Assembly: GCA_021464415.1 (NCBI GenBank)
Contig: CM038470.1
Coordinates: 6,584,394-6,648,393 of the forward strand
Length of the DNA stretch: 64,000 nt
Direction: 5' to 3'
From: Lonicera japonica
Taxonomy: Eukaryota; Streptophyta; Magnoliopsida; Dipsacales; Caprifoliaceae
The notes beneath the pieces were generated by a model that saw only the letters and a program-made list of their open reading frames with translations, ran no database searches and had not been told where the DNA came from. The number at the start of each line of letters is the position of its first letter. Position 1 is the first letter of the stretch. Both the position numbers and the translations under genes were made by a program. Of the stretch, positions 24,755 through 37,000 are shown piece by piece.

Positions 24755-26524
24755 GAGTTTTTGTTCAAATTGGTGTAGTTTTGAAATTTATTTTATAAAG
24801 TATGGTACTTTTTAGCAATGTGGGAGAATGGTGTTGACTATAAAAACATGAGAAGCTCTTACGTTTTTAACTTAAAAAACATGATCCCGAATGTCTATTT
24901 TACAAAAAAAAAAAAAAAAATTCATGCCATAAAAGTGTGAGTTGTTCTCACGTTTTTACGTTTTTACACATAAAAACGTGAGATGCTCTCACACTTTTAT
25001 GTCAAGTAAATTTTTTTCTCCTTTCGTAAATAATCGCACAGATGCAGTCACGATATTTTTATTTAATTTTTTTCTTATATCATTTATTTTTTTCTTTGTT
25101 TCATGAAAAAATTATTTTTGATTCACTCTCACAGTTTTTTCTTTTTCTTTTTTAATCACATCAGATTGATGGAGTCACGTTTTTATGCTATTTTTTTTTA
25201 TATCATTTGTTTTCATCATTATTTAATGAAAAAAATATTTTTGATTCACTCTCACAATTTTTTTTCTTTTTTAATCACATGAGATTGATGGAGTCACGTT
25301 TTTATGAATTTTTTTTCTATATCATTTGTTTTCGTATTTATTTCATGGAAACAAATATTTTTTTTATTTTGTATTTTAATCTCGGGACTTATCTTACTTT
25401 GATTGTTCGATTATTATTAAAATATGAATTATATTATTCTATTTAGTATTACTATTAATTTAATTATTTAGACACAATAAACATAACTACTAATTTTATT
25501 TAACAAAATTATTTAAAAAGACACATGAAGAAAAATGGACTTACGATAAACCATTACATATAGTTGAAATTATAAATGAACATAAAAGCTATCTATCATA
25601 TACTTTAGACAAATAAGCATTACATCCCTCAGACAAAGTGAAAATAGAGGATACGCGTGTTCTCTGCTTAAATGTTTATCATAAGTCCCTCGGACGAATA
25701 AGCATTACATCCCTTGGACGAAGTGAAATTATAATTTCAACTATATGTAATGGTTTATCATAAGTCCACTTTTCTTCATGTGTCTTTCTAAATAATTTTG
25801 CTAAATAAGATTAGTAGTTATGTTTATTGTGTCTAAATAATTAAATTAATAGTAATAGTAAATAGAATAATATAATTCATATTTTAATAGTAATCGAACA
25901 ATCAAAGTAAGATAAGTCCGGAGATTAAAATATAAAATAAAAAAATAATTAAGGAAAAATAATTGTTTCCATGAAATAAATACGAAAACAAATGATATAG
26001 AAAAAAAACCATAAAAACGTGACTCCATCAATCTCATGTGATTAAAAAGAAAAAAAATGTGAGAGTCAATAAAAAATAATTTTTTTCATTAAATAATGAC
26101 GAAAACAAATGATATAGAAAAAAAAATAGCATAAAAACGTGACTCCATCAATCTGATGTGATTAAAAAAGAAAAAGGAAAAAATATGAGAGTGAATCAAA
26201 AATAATTTTTTCATGAAACAAAGAAAAAAATAAATGATATAAGAAAAAAATTAAATATAAATATCGTAACTCCATCTATCTCATGCGATTATTTACAGAA
26301 GAGGGGGGGAATTTACTTGACATAAAAGTGTGAGAGCATCTCACGTTTTTACACATAAAAACGTGAGAACAACTCACACTTTTATGTTGTAGATTTTTTA
26401 TTTTTTTGTAAAATAGCCATTCGATGCCACGTTTTTATGGTTAACACAATTCCCCTAAATAAGTTTAAAAGTACCCTACTTTGCGAAATAAGTTTCGAAA
26501 CTACACCAATTTGACCAAAAATTC
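24755..26524. mobile_element. Fold-back Mutator-superfamily element with 0.8-kb arms
   Basis: The arms are 24755-25575 and 25729-26524, reverse complements over almost their whole length, around a 153-bp loop. The tips are GAGTTTTTGTTCAAATTGG (left) and, in reverse, GAATTTTTGGTCAAATTGG (right). The element is flanked by a perfect 9-bp duplication CAAAAATAA (24746-24754 and 26525-26533), the Mutator signature. Inside the arms ACATAAAAACGTGAGA-type and GATTGATGGAGTCACG motifs recur. The loop carries a 37-bp direct repeat (25608-25644 and 25692-25728). No transposase frame is present, so it is non-autonomous. A transcript would form a very long double-stranded RNA. Confidence 0.85.
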
Positions 26525-27002
26525 CAAAAATAAAGCATGAATAGTATTTTCCTTATTTTATAAGGTCATTTGAGATTTAGGGTCTATAATTTTATCAATT
26601 TTAAATTAGAGGTTCATAGTTTTTATTTTTTAGACTTTAAGGTTCATTTTTAACAGAATCGTGAATCAAACCTAAAATGCTAACAGTCAATGAATTAAAT
26701 GAAATAATGTACATGTTTTGCCCCTTATTCATTGACATCTTCCTTTACACTTGGAAAAAAACATTAGAATAGAAAATTTTGACTAACACATTCACATTTA
26801 ACATAAACTAAAAGTATTTGACATGAAAAACAAGCACAAAAAATTCACCCACCCACAATAAATTCTCCAAGCCAAAACCACAATAAATTCAACAACCACC
26901 ACAATATTTTCAGTATATAAAATCTCATTCACGTCCACATTCAACACAAACTCAAAACAACAATATCACAAGTGAAGAAACAACAACTGAATAAACTAAT
27001 CA

Positions 27003-27309
27003 ATGTGTAGGGGGGAATGTTCATTATCTTCATCATCTACTACAAGTGAAGGCTGCTTTCAGTGTGGAAAAACTAATAATTAGGTAAGGAGTTGTCCATG
27101 GAAAGAGAGTCCTTGCCTATTTGGTTGCCAAGGTACAAAAAAGCTATGAACATTTAGGCAAAAAAAAATATATGAAAAAATTCTTAAAATGTTTACAATG
27201 TGGTTCTTTTAAGTGGCTATTTGATGTTATAACTAAGTGTAAGCCTAAAAAGGTTAATGTTAGTATTAAGATAGAGGTCACTATTGATAGTTTGTGTCAT
27301 GAATTTTAA
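27003..27309 (+). pseudogene. GRF/zinc-knuckle-type zinc-finger ORF inside the MULE
   Basis: From ATG 27003 the frame reads a serine-rich start, then GCFQCGKTNN and a TAG stop where related plant proteins usually have a His-Trp pair. It continues VRSCPWKESPC and later KKFLKCLQCGSFKWL, the C-x2-C-x-F-x-W end typical of GRF zinc fingers. A length difference near 27135 may also shift the frame. Small GRF-type proteins are common near plant MULEs. It is convergent with the transposase, as mudrB is with mudrA in maize MuDR, but it is not recognisably mudrB. Inactive as read. Confidence 0.5.
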
Positions 27310-27549
27310 ACTAAGTTAAAGTAGAGAGTGTGAGTGTGTGTTTGTGTGACTATGATATATTGTATCATTAATCCAATGAATGGTAATGAGAAATGCTTTT
27401 GTTGTAGTAATATTTATAAATAATATCCAAAAACCAATAACCACAATAATATCCAAAAAAACAGAGTTTTACAAGATACATTCTAACCATAATTTTACAA
27501 TAACAAAAATAGAGAGAGTTTGATATTGCAATCCTTGTGGTGGTGTGTG

Positions 27550-30500
27550 AACATGGCAGGTGGTTTGAATATTTTCTTGCCTCGTTGCCCTCATTTCCCT
27601 TTGTTGGCAGCCACAATTGCCTTTCTTCTTAGTCCCAAATTTGTTTTTGTCGCTGGTTGTACTAGGACTATGAGCTGTGGCCTTGGAGTTGAAATTTTTT
27701 GATCCAAACTAGGCCTTTCATACTCTGTCCTAGGTCTCACTGTACCAACAAAATAAGAGAAAACATAGTAAACATAATGCACTAGTAAATTAAATAATCA
27801 AAATGCCATAGAAAACAAATTAAGTGATTTACATCTTCTTCCATTTTCATCAATAGTTGTAGTTCCCTTAAATGTCTTCTTGTTATACCCTAGTCCTCCA
27901 CATTTGCTGCATTTCTTCTGAGTTCTCTTTTCAGCACTTGGTTCATCAAGCATCCTAATCATATTGGTTTTTGGCCTTCTAGGAGGTCTTCTTAATGGTT
28001 GGGGTATGATCACATATTGTGGCTTTATACATTAGTAAATATTATTTGATTCACTGCTGCCATACATAGTAGAAAAAAAAAAAGTAAAACAAACTTACTT
28101 TTCCCAGCCCTCTCTCTTCGGATTGATTATTGCAACAAAATGGATATAAAGTATACCAGAGAACTGCCACTCACAGCAAGAACGTGTGCCTACTTCAAGA
28201 TCCACCCTCCAAATGACACCCCATTTATTTATTGCAACATGCATCATGTCAGTGGATCATTGAGTTGTGTATTTGTTATACTCCTTCTTCAAATTTGCAA
28301 TCTTCTGCTCCACTCTTGGCACAAGTGCATTCTCATCCATTTATAGACTACTCAATATCCTCCTAGACAATAAGGACATCACAAGTATGGTGTACTTGTC
28401 AACCAATTTAACAAGGGGCAGATACCTCAGCTCTAGCAGTATTTTGTTAAAAGACTCGTATTTTATTGAAAGACTCAAACCAATTATTTGTTATGTGTTC
28501 ACATTTACATGTTGTATTAAAATAAGCCGTTACCCACAGTTCTTTTGGCTTAATATTAACCAGTTGTGTGCTTCTGATTTGGCCTTCTCTATCTCTTCCA
28601 TCCATCTGTCATGATCCTCCTTTTTGTATGCCTTAGCAGCTCCTCAGCTCAATTTTTTTAAGTGAGACCCTTTGTTCTCATCATCTTTGAAATTTTTGTA
28701 CATATACCTTAAACAACATTTATGGGGACTGTTTGGAAACAACTCATAAACAGTATCCACCAATCCTTTTACCTTATCTGACATGAAGGTAAAAAACAGT
28801 TTATGTTTTTGAATATGTGGTTTAAGGATCTAAAGAAAATTGCTCCATGTATCATAATACTTTTCCCTACATATGTATATAACTATTGGAAACACCCTAT
28901 TGTTTCCATTTAATAACACAGCAGATAAAATAGCCCTACCATACTTCCCTTTTAGAAAAGAACCATCTAACCCATTGATGGGCCTCCACCTATTCACAAA
29001 ACCATTTAGGGAGGCCTTAAATGCAACACAAAGGGACACAAAACTGTTATATACTAGATTCCTCAACCATTTAACTACACTGCCAGGGTTGGTTTTAAAA
29101 AGTTAATTCATAATCTCTGGACATATCATATACCCATCAGCATAGCTCCCTCATATTCTTTCATGACACATCACTTTTGCTTGGTATGCAATGTGATAAG
29201 AAACCTTCACCCTATGCTTCTCCCGAATCTCAAGCTGCACATCTTTTGACTTGAAATCTTTGTGGTTTCTTATTTTATTTTCAACTTCATTTACAACCCA
29301 CCTTGTATGTGCAATTGCATTCTTCTGTTTCTTATCACACTTGCATGTATGGCTTCCCCTCATATTTCTTAAAACAATAATGTGTTCCCTAGGTAACTTT
29401 TTAACATACACCCTACAATTACACTTGGGCTCCTTACACACTAGAATAATCTTCGAGTTATTATTTTTTTTGTTCATATTCAAACTTCTTTAATATTGAA
29501 TAAATCTTCATGTAATTTCTGCAATCTTTCATGGTCAGCCACTACATCTTTTCGTGTAGCTCAACAATTTGGTCAAGCTCTTTTTGGAATAGCTCATTTT
29601 CCTCCTTTTCAAACACATTGTCAGGTGCCTCACATGCATTTTACTCTTTCTCACTTATTTTTCTATGATTTGAATTATTACCCTATTCACCTTCACTTTC
29701 ACCCCCTCACCTTCATTTCCCTTTCCCTTACTCTCCTCACTGTCATTTCCCTATCCCTCATTATTTTCACTGTCATTATCCTCATTATTTCCTGAATGAT
29801 AACTTTCTTTAAGTTTTATATTCTCAAAATCATCTAGATTAAACCCAGTCCTAGCAGGCTCACCCTTTATTTGGTTTTGCTCACTTTTATCTCTCTCACC
29901 TTTTATTTGGTTTTGTTCATTTTCCTCTCTTCCATCCTCTATTTGGCTTTGCTCACTTTCCTATCTCTCACCCTCTGTACCTTCCAATTGGTTCACCCTC
30001 TCATTAAGCAACTCACCAAACTCGATTAAATTATTTAATGGCCAATCTTTTTCTTCATCTTCATCAATCATAATAGGATACTTTACATTATTTTTGTATT
30101 TTTTCTTACTGCTAGAAGGTTGAAAAGACTTGTTTAGCAGCCTAGGCAACTTTCTAGGTTTCAATACAAGGGCAACAACTTTGTTAGGGGTTGATTGTGG
30201 TTTTGGTATGGGTGAAGTTGTTTTCAGAGCAACAGTTTGGGTTTGGGGGTCACCTAACTCTTCTTCCAAGTAAAGGTGATACATTCCACCTTTACACTCT
30301 ATTTGGTCTCACATATTCATTAATTAAGCATCACTACCAATGTAGGCCCTAACTGTCTTCCAAACCCATTAGATTCAAATACCCTTAATCTCACATCCCT
30401 TTTCTATGTCATTGACTAAGTAAAGTGAACAAAATTCATCATATTCTATGCCAAATAACACAAGATGTTTCCCACCCACATATATTGTCCGCTTATTAAT

Positions 30501-30611
30501 CCAACTACCCTCATAGTGAATAACAAAATCCCTAACCCCACGTAAGGATTTTTTATGTTGACTTATTCCTACACAAAAAAATACAATAATAAATGTAGAA
30601 ACAACACACAA
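27550..30611 (-). pseudogene. MULE transposase, degenerate
   Basis: Pieces of one MuDR-type transposase lie in order on the minus strand. First is an N-terminal domain with HYEGSWINKRTIYVGGKH (30375-30611), then an acidic/basic linker (29961-30284). Next is the MuDR DNA-binding region with paired cysteines CKEPKCNCRVYV (29151-29483). The DDE core start GLDGSFLKGKYGRAILSAV, with the first catalytic Asp, is at 28830-29066. A SWIM-finger-like CCEWQFSG stretch is near 28160-28230, and a CCHC-like knuckle KKCSKCGGLGYN is at 27798-28013, with the family's His replaced by Tyr. Several stops and frame changes separate the pieces, so no functional transposase is made. Family identity is clear; boundaries are approximate. 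Confidence 0.8.
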
Positions 30612-31371
30612 TAAGTAAAAAAAAAAATGTCTGAGTGTACAACAAAAGCCCTAACATAGTGTATAATAAATCATATCATTAGTTTATAAATACAAACAAA
30701 AATCTAATAAATGCATCATATCGGAGTGTACAACAAAAGCCCTAACAGAAACTCTAATAAATCATATCAGTAGTTTCTACATACAAATAAAAACCTAATA
30801 TAGGGTAAATGACAAAACCCTAAATGCATAACAAAAACCCTAACGTCGAATGCATAACAAAACCCCTAAAAATATCGCATAATAAAACGTAAATAAGCCA
30901 TTAACGTACATGTATCAGTGTTCTTCCTCTTCGTTCTCATCTTTTGGAGTATAAACCCTAGATTGATCGTCTTCTTCCTTTTCACACTTCTCTTCGCTCT
31001 ACTCTCTCTGTCTCTCTAGATTTTGATTGTATTTTATTTTGGGGTCCAAAGAAAAAATTGTTTTGTTTTGTTTAATTACCTAAGAGGCAAAATAGGTACA
31101 TCGGGCGATTTAATTCATTAACTGTTATGTTTTTGCCCTGGACTCATGATTCTATCAAAAATGGACCCCAAAGTCCAAGAAATAAAAAATGTGTACCCCT
31201 AACTCAAGATTGCCAAAACTATGGACCCCAAAACCCTACTATTTTATAGTGTCTTTCTTTTTCTTTTTCTTATTTGTTAACGTGTACAAATTTGAAAAAA
31301 AACAAAAGAAGAAAAGGAAAATAAACTAGAATCTTTGGAGAAACGGTATGTGAAAATCATCTATAAGGACA

Positions 31372-32290
31372 ACCTCGTTAAGAGGAATCAAGATGTGAAC
31401 CTCTTGCTCAGCTTGTAGGCTTCCCATTCTAGCCATCCTATAGCACACTTATTTGCTTCCTTTAGAATATGCGATAGGTTTAGTCGAACTGGTGGCCGAC
31501 AAGGAGAGGCTTACAATCTTTGATGAGAAATCTTCATCACCATTTATCAACTATACAGTAACAAGGGAATTACTCTAGATATCCACATTCGATCACCATG
31601 TTCCTTGCTTGCTCTACAAAGTTTTAAAGCATATATATATATATACTTCAGCTCAGCCCCAAAACTTCCCCCTTTAAAGCAGTGGCCACATACCCACACC
31701 AATTTTGAAGCCGTAGGATCCTTTTAATTACTCACCTTCCCAGATCATTCCTAGCAAGACTTCCAAAACACGATCGAGCTCTTCAAGCTCTGTGCATTGA
31801 TCAGTATAAATTTTATTTTTGCCCCCGGAACGAACATCCATTGAATAAGTCTAATATCACCTTCTTAAATCTGGCTTGAGTTGTTCTTAAAAGCAAAACA
31901 AATGTACATGTTTTGCATTTTTAACACTTATAAGTTATAACCATATATAATTTAGTTAAGATTTTTAGCGGTATTGTTGTTGAACTGGAGCTCCATTTCT
32001 CCTAATCCGACCAAGTGTTCAATCCATAAAGTTGGTATCACCTGATCTCCAAGCTTTATTTTGAAACACAATATTAATTCCAAACCTCAACAGCTAGCTC
32101 TCTTATTATCTCTCACATTTGTTGAGTACTGTCTCAAAACTATACCACATGCAGTGCTTACATTGGAGAGGAAAGTTACCCCCGGCCTGTATAATGAGAG
32201 AAGCTTTAATTTATTTGCCACTAGTTTCCCCCATCCACAGAAAGTAAGAAGACAATTTTGTGGGAGATCGAGTTTCAGTTTCCAAAGCTA
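31372..32290 (-). pseudogene. LINE reverse-transcriptase 3' remnant (zf-RVT and RNase H)
   Basis: Reading the minus strand from 32290, a decayed zf-RVT segment has WKLKLDLPQN, then a Cys-x-x-x-Cys-like stretch. Further on (about 31700-31370) RNase H (RVT_3)-like pieces appear: GAELKYIYIYALKLCRASKE, then SHILKEANKCA, which matches the usual HVxREANxCAD end of plant LINE RNase H domains. Stops and frame shifts are frequent. This is a dead 5'-truncated LINE. Confidence 0.55.
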
Positions 32291-32299
32291 AGTCAACTA

Positions 32300-34049
32300 G
32301 GTCTCTGGCTAAGAGAAAGATTTTTTTCTTTTTAAAATTTGGAGGTGGCACTTAACAAGAAATAAATAGAGGTTTAGGATAAGTAAATTTCTTTTTGTTG
32401 TTGTGATAAGCTAGAACCTGCGTTGTCAAACTTCAATTCTATCCATGGCAGGCTGCAAAGACCCCGTGGAAAAGACTTATGACCTCCCCAAGAGAACATC
32501 CTATGGCAAATCTTGCTGTTGTTTGAGGTGTAGATGTCGATAATAACTTTTTGGTAAACGAAGATTGGGTTTGAATTGATTTTACATCAAATTTACCTTT
32601 TGTTTTGTGTTTAGGACATGCAATAATTATCCTGAGTTTTTTTTCCCTACTTCTTTGCTCTGTTATGTTATTAACCAAATTATGAGCACGCAAAATTTTT
32701 AATAAATAGAAGATTGCAAGGTAAAATTAGTTAAAAAAATGTGACATTGTTTTATCATAGTAGCTTTATATCTGTATGTTGAAGTCTCCAAAATGCAAGT
32801 ACTTGTTAGTTTCTAACCAATATTTCGTATCGCAATTTTACTCCCTTGTCTAAATAAAGTTTCCTATTTTGATTTTTGTATTTTTCAGAAAACAATGTTT
32901 AATTTAGTATATTGATTGCGCTCCAAAAACAAAAGAGGTATTGAGCCAATACCTCTTTTTATCTCACGATTATTATGAATCCAGTATTGAGCCAATACTC
33001 AATGTTACTATAATCCCCACATACACGATAACTCAGTATAAAAAATTACATTAAATTGAACATCAATGGCTCTATAAACGTAATCGTACTGTAATCCGGA
33101 AAGATCAACAACTTTTAAACTCAGTCTTTGAAGGATTTTGCTCATGGGGAACTGGTACCAGCCCAGATCCATTAATTGCTCATTTTGATTAGATTTTATG
33201 AATAAATCAGAAATTGGTATATTTTTAATTAAAAAAAAAAAGAAGGAGATTTCGCTTGTTTTCTCATACCAGGAGGAAGCGGAAAGGGAAGGAAGCATTT
33301 GTAAACTTAAATTATTCTTATTAAACCTTCTTCATATAAATTATCAACAAAATACATTTTACAGTTCTATACACACTATTTACATCTAAAAATGTTCAGA
33401 GTTAGATACATCATACGTCGGGCTGGATAAATGTCCAAAGACTCAATAAATAAAAGAATGAGAATGTATATACAAAGAAAAAAAAATTAAGGAAATGAAA
33501 AATGGGTAAAAAAATAATAAAATGGGTTACGTCAGTGTTTGAGATGGTTTAAGCCAGTATGTTGTTCAATATTCTGCAGGTTAGACAAAAAGATCCTGCT
33601 ATAGATCTTTCTGCTAGCTTTCTCTCACCCAATGTTGAGCATAATAATACATGGACCGCTTTAAATGATCAATTTATTAGTAAGTGAAATATAATATATA
33701 TATATATATATAAATAGAAATATATGCATTTATTCAAAAAGTTTATCTCTTTTGTGGTTAAGACTAGTCTATGACCCGGGTCCATTTTTAAATTATAATA
33801 ATAATAATAATAATAACGATTATAAATAAATAGAGATATAGATATGTCCTAGCACCACTATTAGGAAGATATTTTGATATAATGTAGTTATATTTTTCTA
33901 CCTGGTCTGTTTAAAACAAACCATGCATTTTCTGATACTTCATTTGATTTATTAAGTTGGTCATTTAAGTCGGTCCATATAGCATCACTTCACCATGGAA
34001 TTGTTCTGGTGGTGAAAAATGGGCTTCTGACATGGTGTCGAAAAGGTTG
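32300..34049. other. Intergenic region downstream of the membrane-protein gene
   Basis: No gene supported. An (AAT)n tract lies at about 33799-33816 and (AT)n at 33692-33711. A short inverted repeat around AGGTATTGAGCCAATACCTC sits at 32936-32957. Confidence 0.45.
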
Positions 34050-37000
34050 TTATCTCCACTTCACACAATTTACATTGGCCGGGGTGTCTTCCCTGCTGTT
34101 CGACGACTGCATGCATGTATAAAAACTACAAAATTAGCATGAAGAATATTGCATAAATTGGGAACAAATAAAATAATCAATAACTTAAAATCTGATCTAT
34201 AAATAATATGCCTCAATACTAGTTTCTTTCTTTTTGAAATAAACATGTTCTACAATTATTGACAACTCACCAACTTTTCAGTTTCGGATGTCTGTCCTCC
34301 CTGGCTAGGATCTGCAATCTGTGATCTCTTGTCCGATTGACGTAGTCTCTGAATAAACTCCTTCATATGATTATAAATGCTGCAAATGCAATAAATCCAG
34401 AAATTACGTATCAACAAAGGTATTTAAATTATCATAAGTATTTACCCCTGTGCAACAACCAGTAGATAATAGAAAACAGCTTATTCTTTGCTTAATTTTC
34501 CTTCTATACCGACTATACGTATATAGATCGACTTTTGATCCCTCACTCAAGCCAATTGTTGGTCCTTCCATGTACATGGCTCTTCTTTTCATTTTTTTCC
34601 AAAAAATCCTATTAATCAATCATCCCTTGGTATTATAAGAAAAGGTATAAAGAAGTCCAATTCTTATTAATCTATTTGGGTCCAATTTGAACAAGGCATA
34701 TCCGCTCGTTCTATAAGGTCGATCCCCACCCTCACCCAGAAAATATATAAATAATGATTAGTCCAGCATGCTTCTTTGGTTTACTGGTAAATTGCTCGGC
34801 TAAATGGCATAAAATGTAAAATATTTTCTAATTTGACTTAAGAACATGTGTGCGAAAAAAAACAAAAAAAAATCCTGGATGTTATTCGGCCAGCCATACT
34901 GTTTTTATAAGTATCTTCATCCATTGAAGCTATACAGAGGAAGGACAGAAAGGCAGAACACTGTGAAATCCAAAAAACCCTTTCTGTCTCAAATCTTAAG
35001 ATAGTCCTACTTTGACTTCATACTTTTTAAGGGAAAACTAATTTCATCGTAACCAATGATCAAATTTATAACACATTTTTTGTGAAATTTGGTGCATTGA
35101 TTATGTCCCGAAAAGGGAATGGGACTATCAACATGAAACGGAGGGAAGATATGTTGTTATGCAAAATGGAAGACATAGTAAAAACCTTAGGCGGTGCCTA
35201 TTGCAGGCAGTGAAGAATGCCAAAAGACCATATAAAATGCTCCGAAGAGCACGAAACACCTGAAAGGAAAAGGAAAATATTGTGAGAAGAACAAAAAGGA
35301 AAAAAAATAACCTTCTTTACCAAATAAATGTGTATAAAGATCAACCTTGGAAAAAAGATCATTCCAAAGAGAACGCCATATAGAAACCTCAACCGTTCTC
35401 ACTGTTGCCTCGGCACCAGAAGCGAACTTGAATAAGCTACTAAAAAACAGCGATATATGTCCAACCATGTGATGTATGCGAGTCAAGATGAAACCCAGTA
35501 CACCAGAAAGACCAAGAACAATGCGAACCGGAGCATAGAGTATTTCCGAAAGGATCCAAATTACAGGATATAGAACAGAGGTTACTGCAATTCAATCCAG
35601 TACCAGCAAATGAACAAAAGAAGTGGTAAATAATGAATATCATTAATTGCAGGGTGGACAAAAGCCCGCGGCCTGCCAAGCCCAAAAGGACCTCCCATCT
35701 TAAATAACGGGCACAGACTAGTTCATTGAGCCCATGTGGCAGGAACGTCAGAATCTTTAGGACTGAACTAGAATAGGCCCAGGCTTGGATATTTACATAG
35801 GCACGGCCCAAAACAAACTTACATATAGTTAGGGAAAAAAATCTTCTCTTTTTTGATACATGTGATAAATAGATCCCCAGGGGATCACTCGGAAAGGAGA
35901 AGGGGTGGGGATCGACCCCTGATGGCTATCATGGAAACATCACTACTTAGCCTTTGGGCCATTACCCAGATCTAATTTAGACATATAAAAAACCCCTAAC
36001 CCCTCTTGTTTGATTTTTCACTTTCGGAAATAAAAACTTGCTAAGTACTTCAAACTCAGACATTCTTTTGGCCTGTCTGCATTGCATAGTGCATACATAC
36101 ATACGTATATCAATGCAGGCCTATATATGAATATAATATGTAGAAAAAAGTTTCTCTATGGCATTATGTAAGCGGCCTGGGGATTGTAAAACTAGGCCTG
36201 ACATTGGGCCTTGGCATCCATAATCATACAAGCAAAGCCCAGCCAGAGCCTGCTCAGGTCCAGTCCATGTCCACCCATTTGCACCTAAAAACTCACAGCA
36301 TAATCCAGATCAGTCGTTTAACCTACCAATATTCCAAATAACTGACAAGAGAAACCACAAAGGAAACAGTATAACCTCAAAGAGGTTCTCCACTACACTG
36401 TAAGAACAATCAATCACGATCCAAATGACTGAACATAAACCCTCTGCTACCTGTATACATATGTTCCATAAAGGGAGAAGAAGATGAAATAACTCCTCAA
36501 ACGGCCCCGATATTGGCTGGGTAATAAATGAAAGAACTGACTTAATGGCATGCGTTATCTTCAAGAAACCCTTAATGGCCTTCTTAAAATTATGCAAAAA
36601 TAACATTGTGCCCAAGTACTTGATCCTCGATAGCATCTCCCACGTTTCTATCCAGTCAAAGAAAGGCCCAAATAACCGGGATGCAGTTGCCTTGAGAACT
36701 GGGACATTTTTGTATAAATCATAAAACCCAATGAGAACAGTGACGGTCGAAATTAGACCATATAAAGCCCTTGCTAGAGGATTCATCCATGGACGATAAA
36801 GATGGCATAAAACTGGATATGACTGAAGGAAAATTACCCAAGATGGAAGCCCTAACTCTAATAAAGTCAGTAGCCTCAATTCACTCATGATAATTTCCTT
36901 TAATTTGAATGGGAGTATGAGATCACTAAACCGAAACAAAAGCAAAACATCCTTGTAGTGTGAAGCTTCAATTGCTTCTTCATAATCACTTGCATAAGAA

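Larger units (their letters stand above)
26563..31239 (-). mobile_element. Mutator-like element (MULE) with transposase remnant
   Basis: Terminal inverted repeats of about 160 bp lie at 26563-26727 and 31081-31239, with matching blocks such as GAATTAAAT, TAACAGTYAATG and TTTTGCCYCTTA. The element is flanked by TATTTTATA on both sides (26554-26562 and 31240-31248), a perfect 9-bp duplication, though low in complexity. The interior carries a broken transposase on the minus strand and a small zinc-finger ORF on the plus strand. Near the right end, ACAAAAGCCCTAAC-type repeats occur at 30640-30890. The divergence of the terminal repeats suggests an old insertion. Confidence 0.85.

Noticed and set aside
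25207..26037. Two mirrored frames beginning MRLMESRFY
   Set aside because: They are the same sequence read from the two arms of the fold-back element, very Phe/Ile/Tyr-rich, with no recognised domain.
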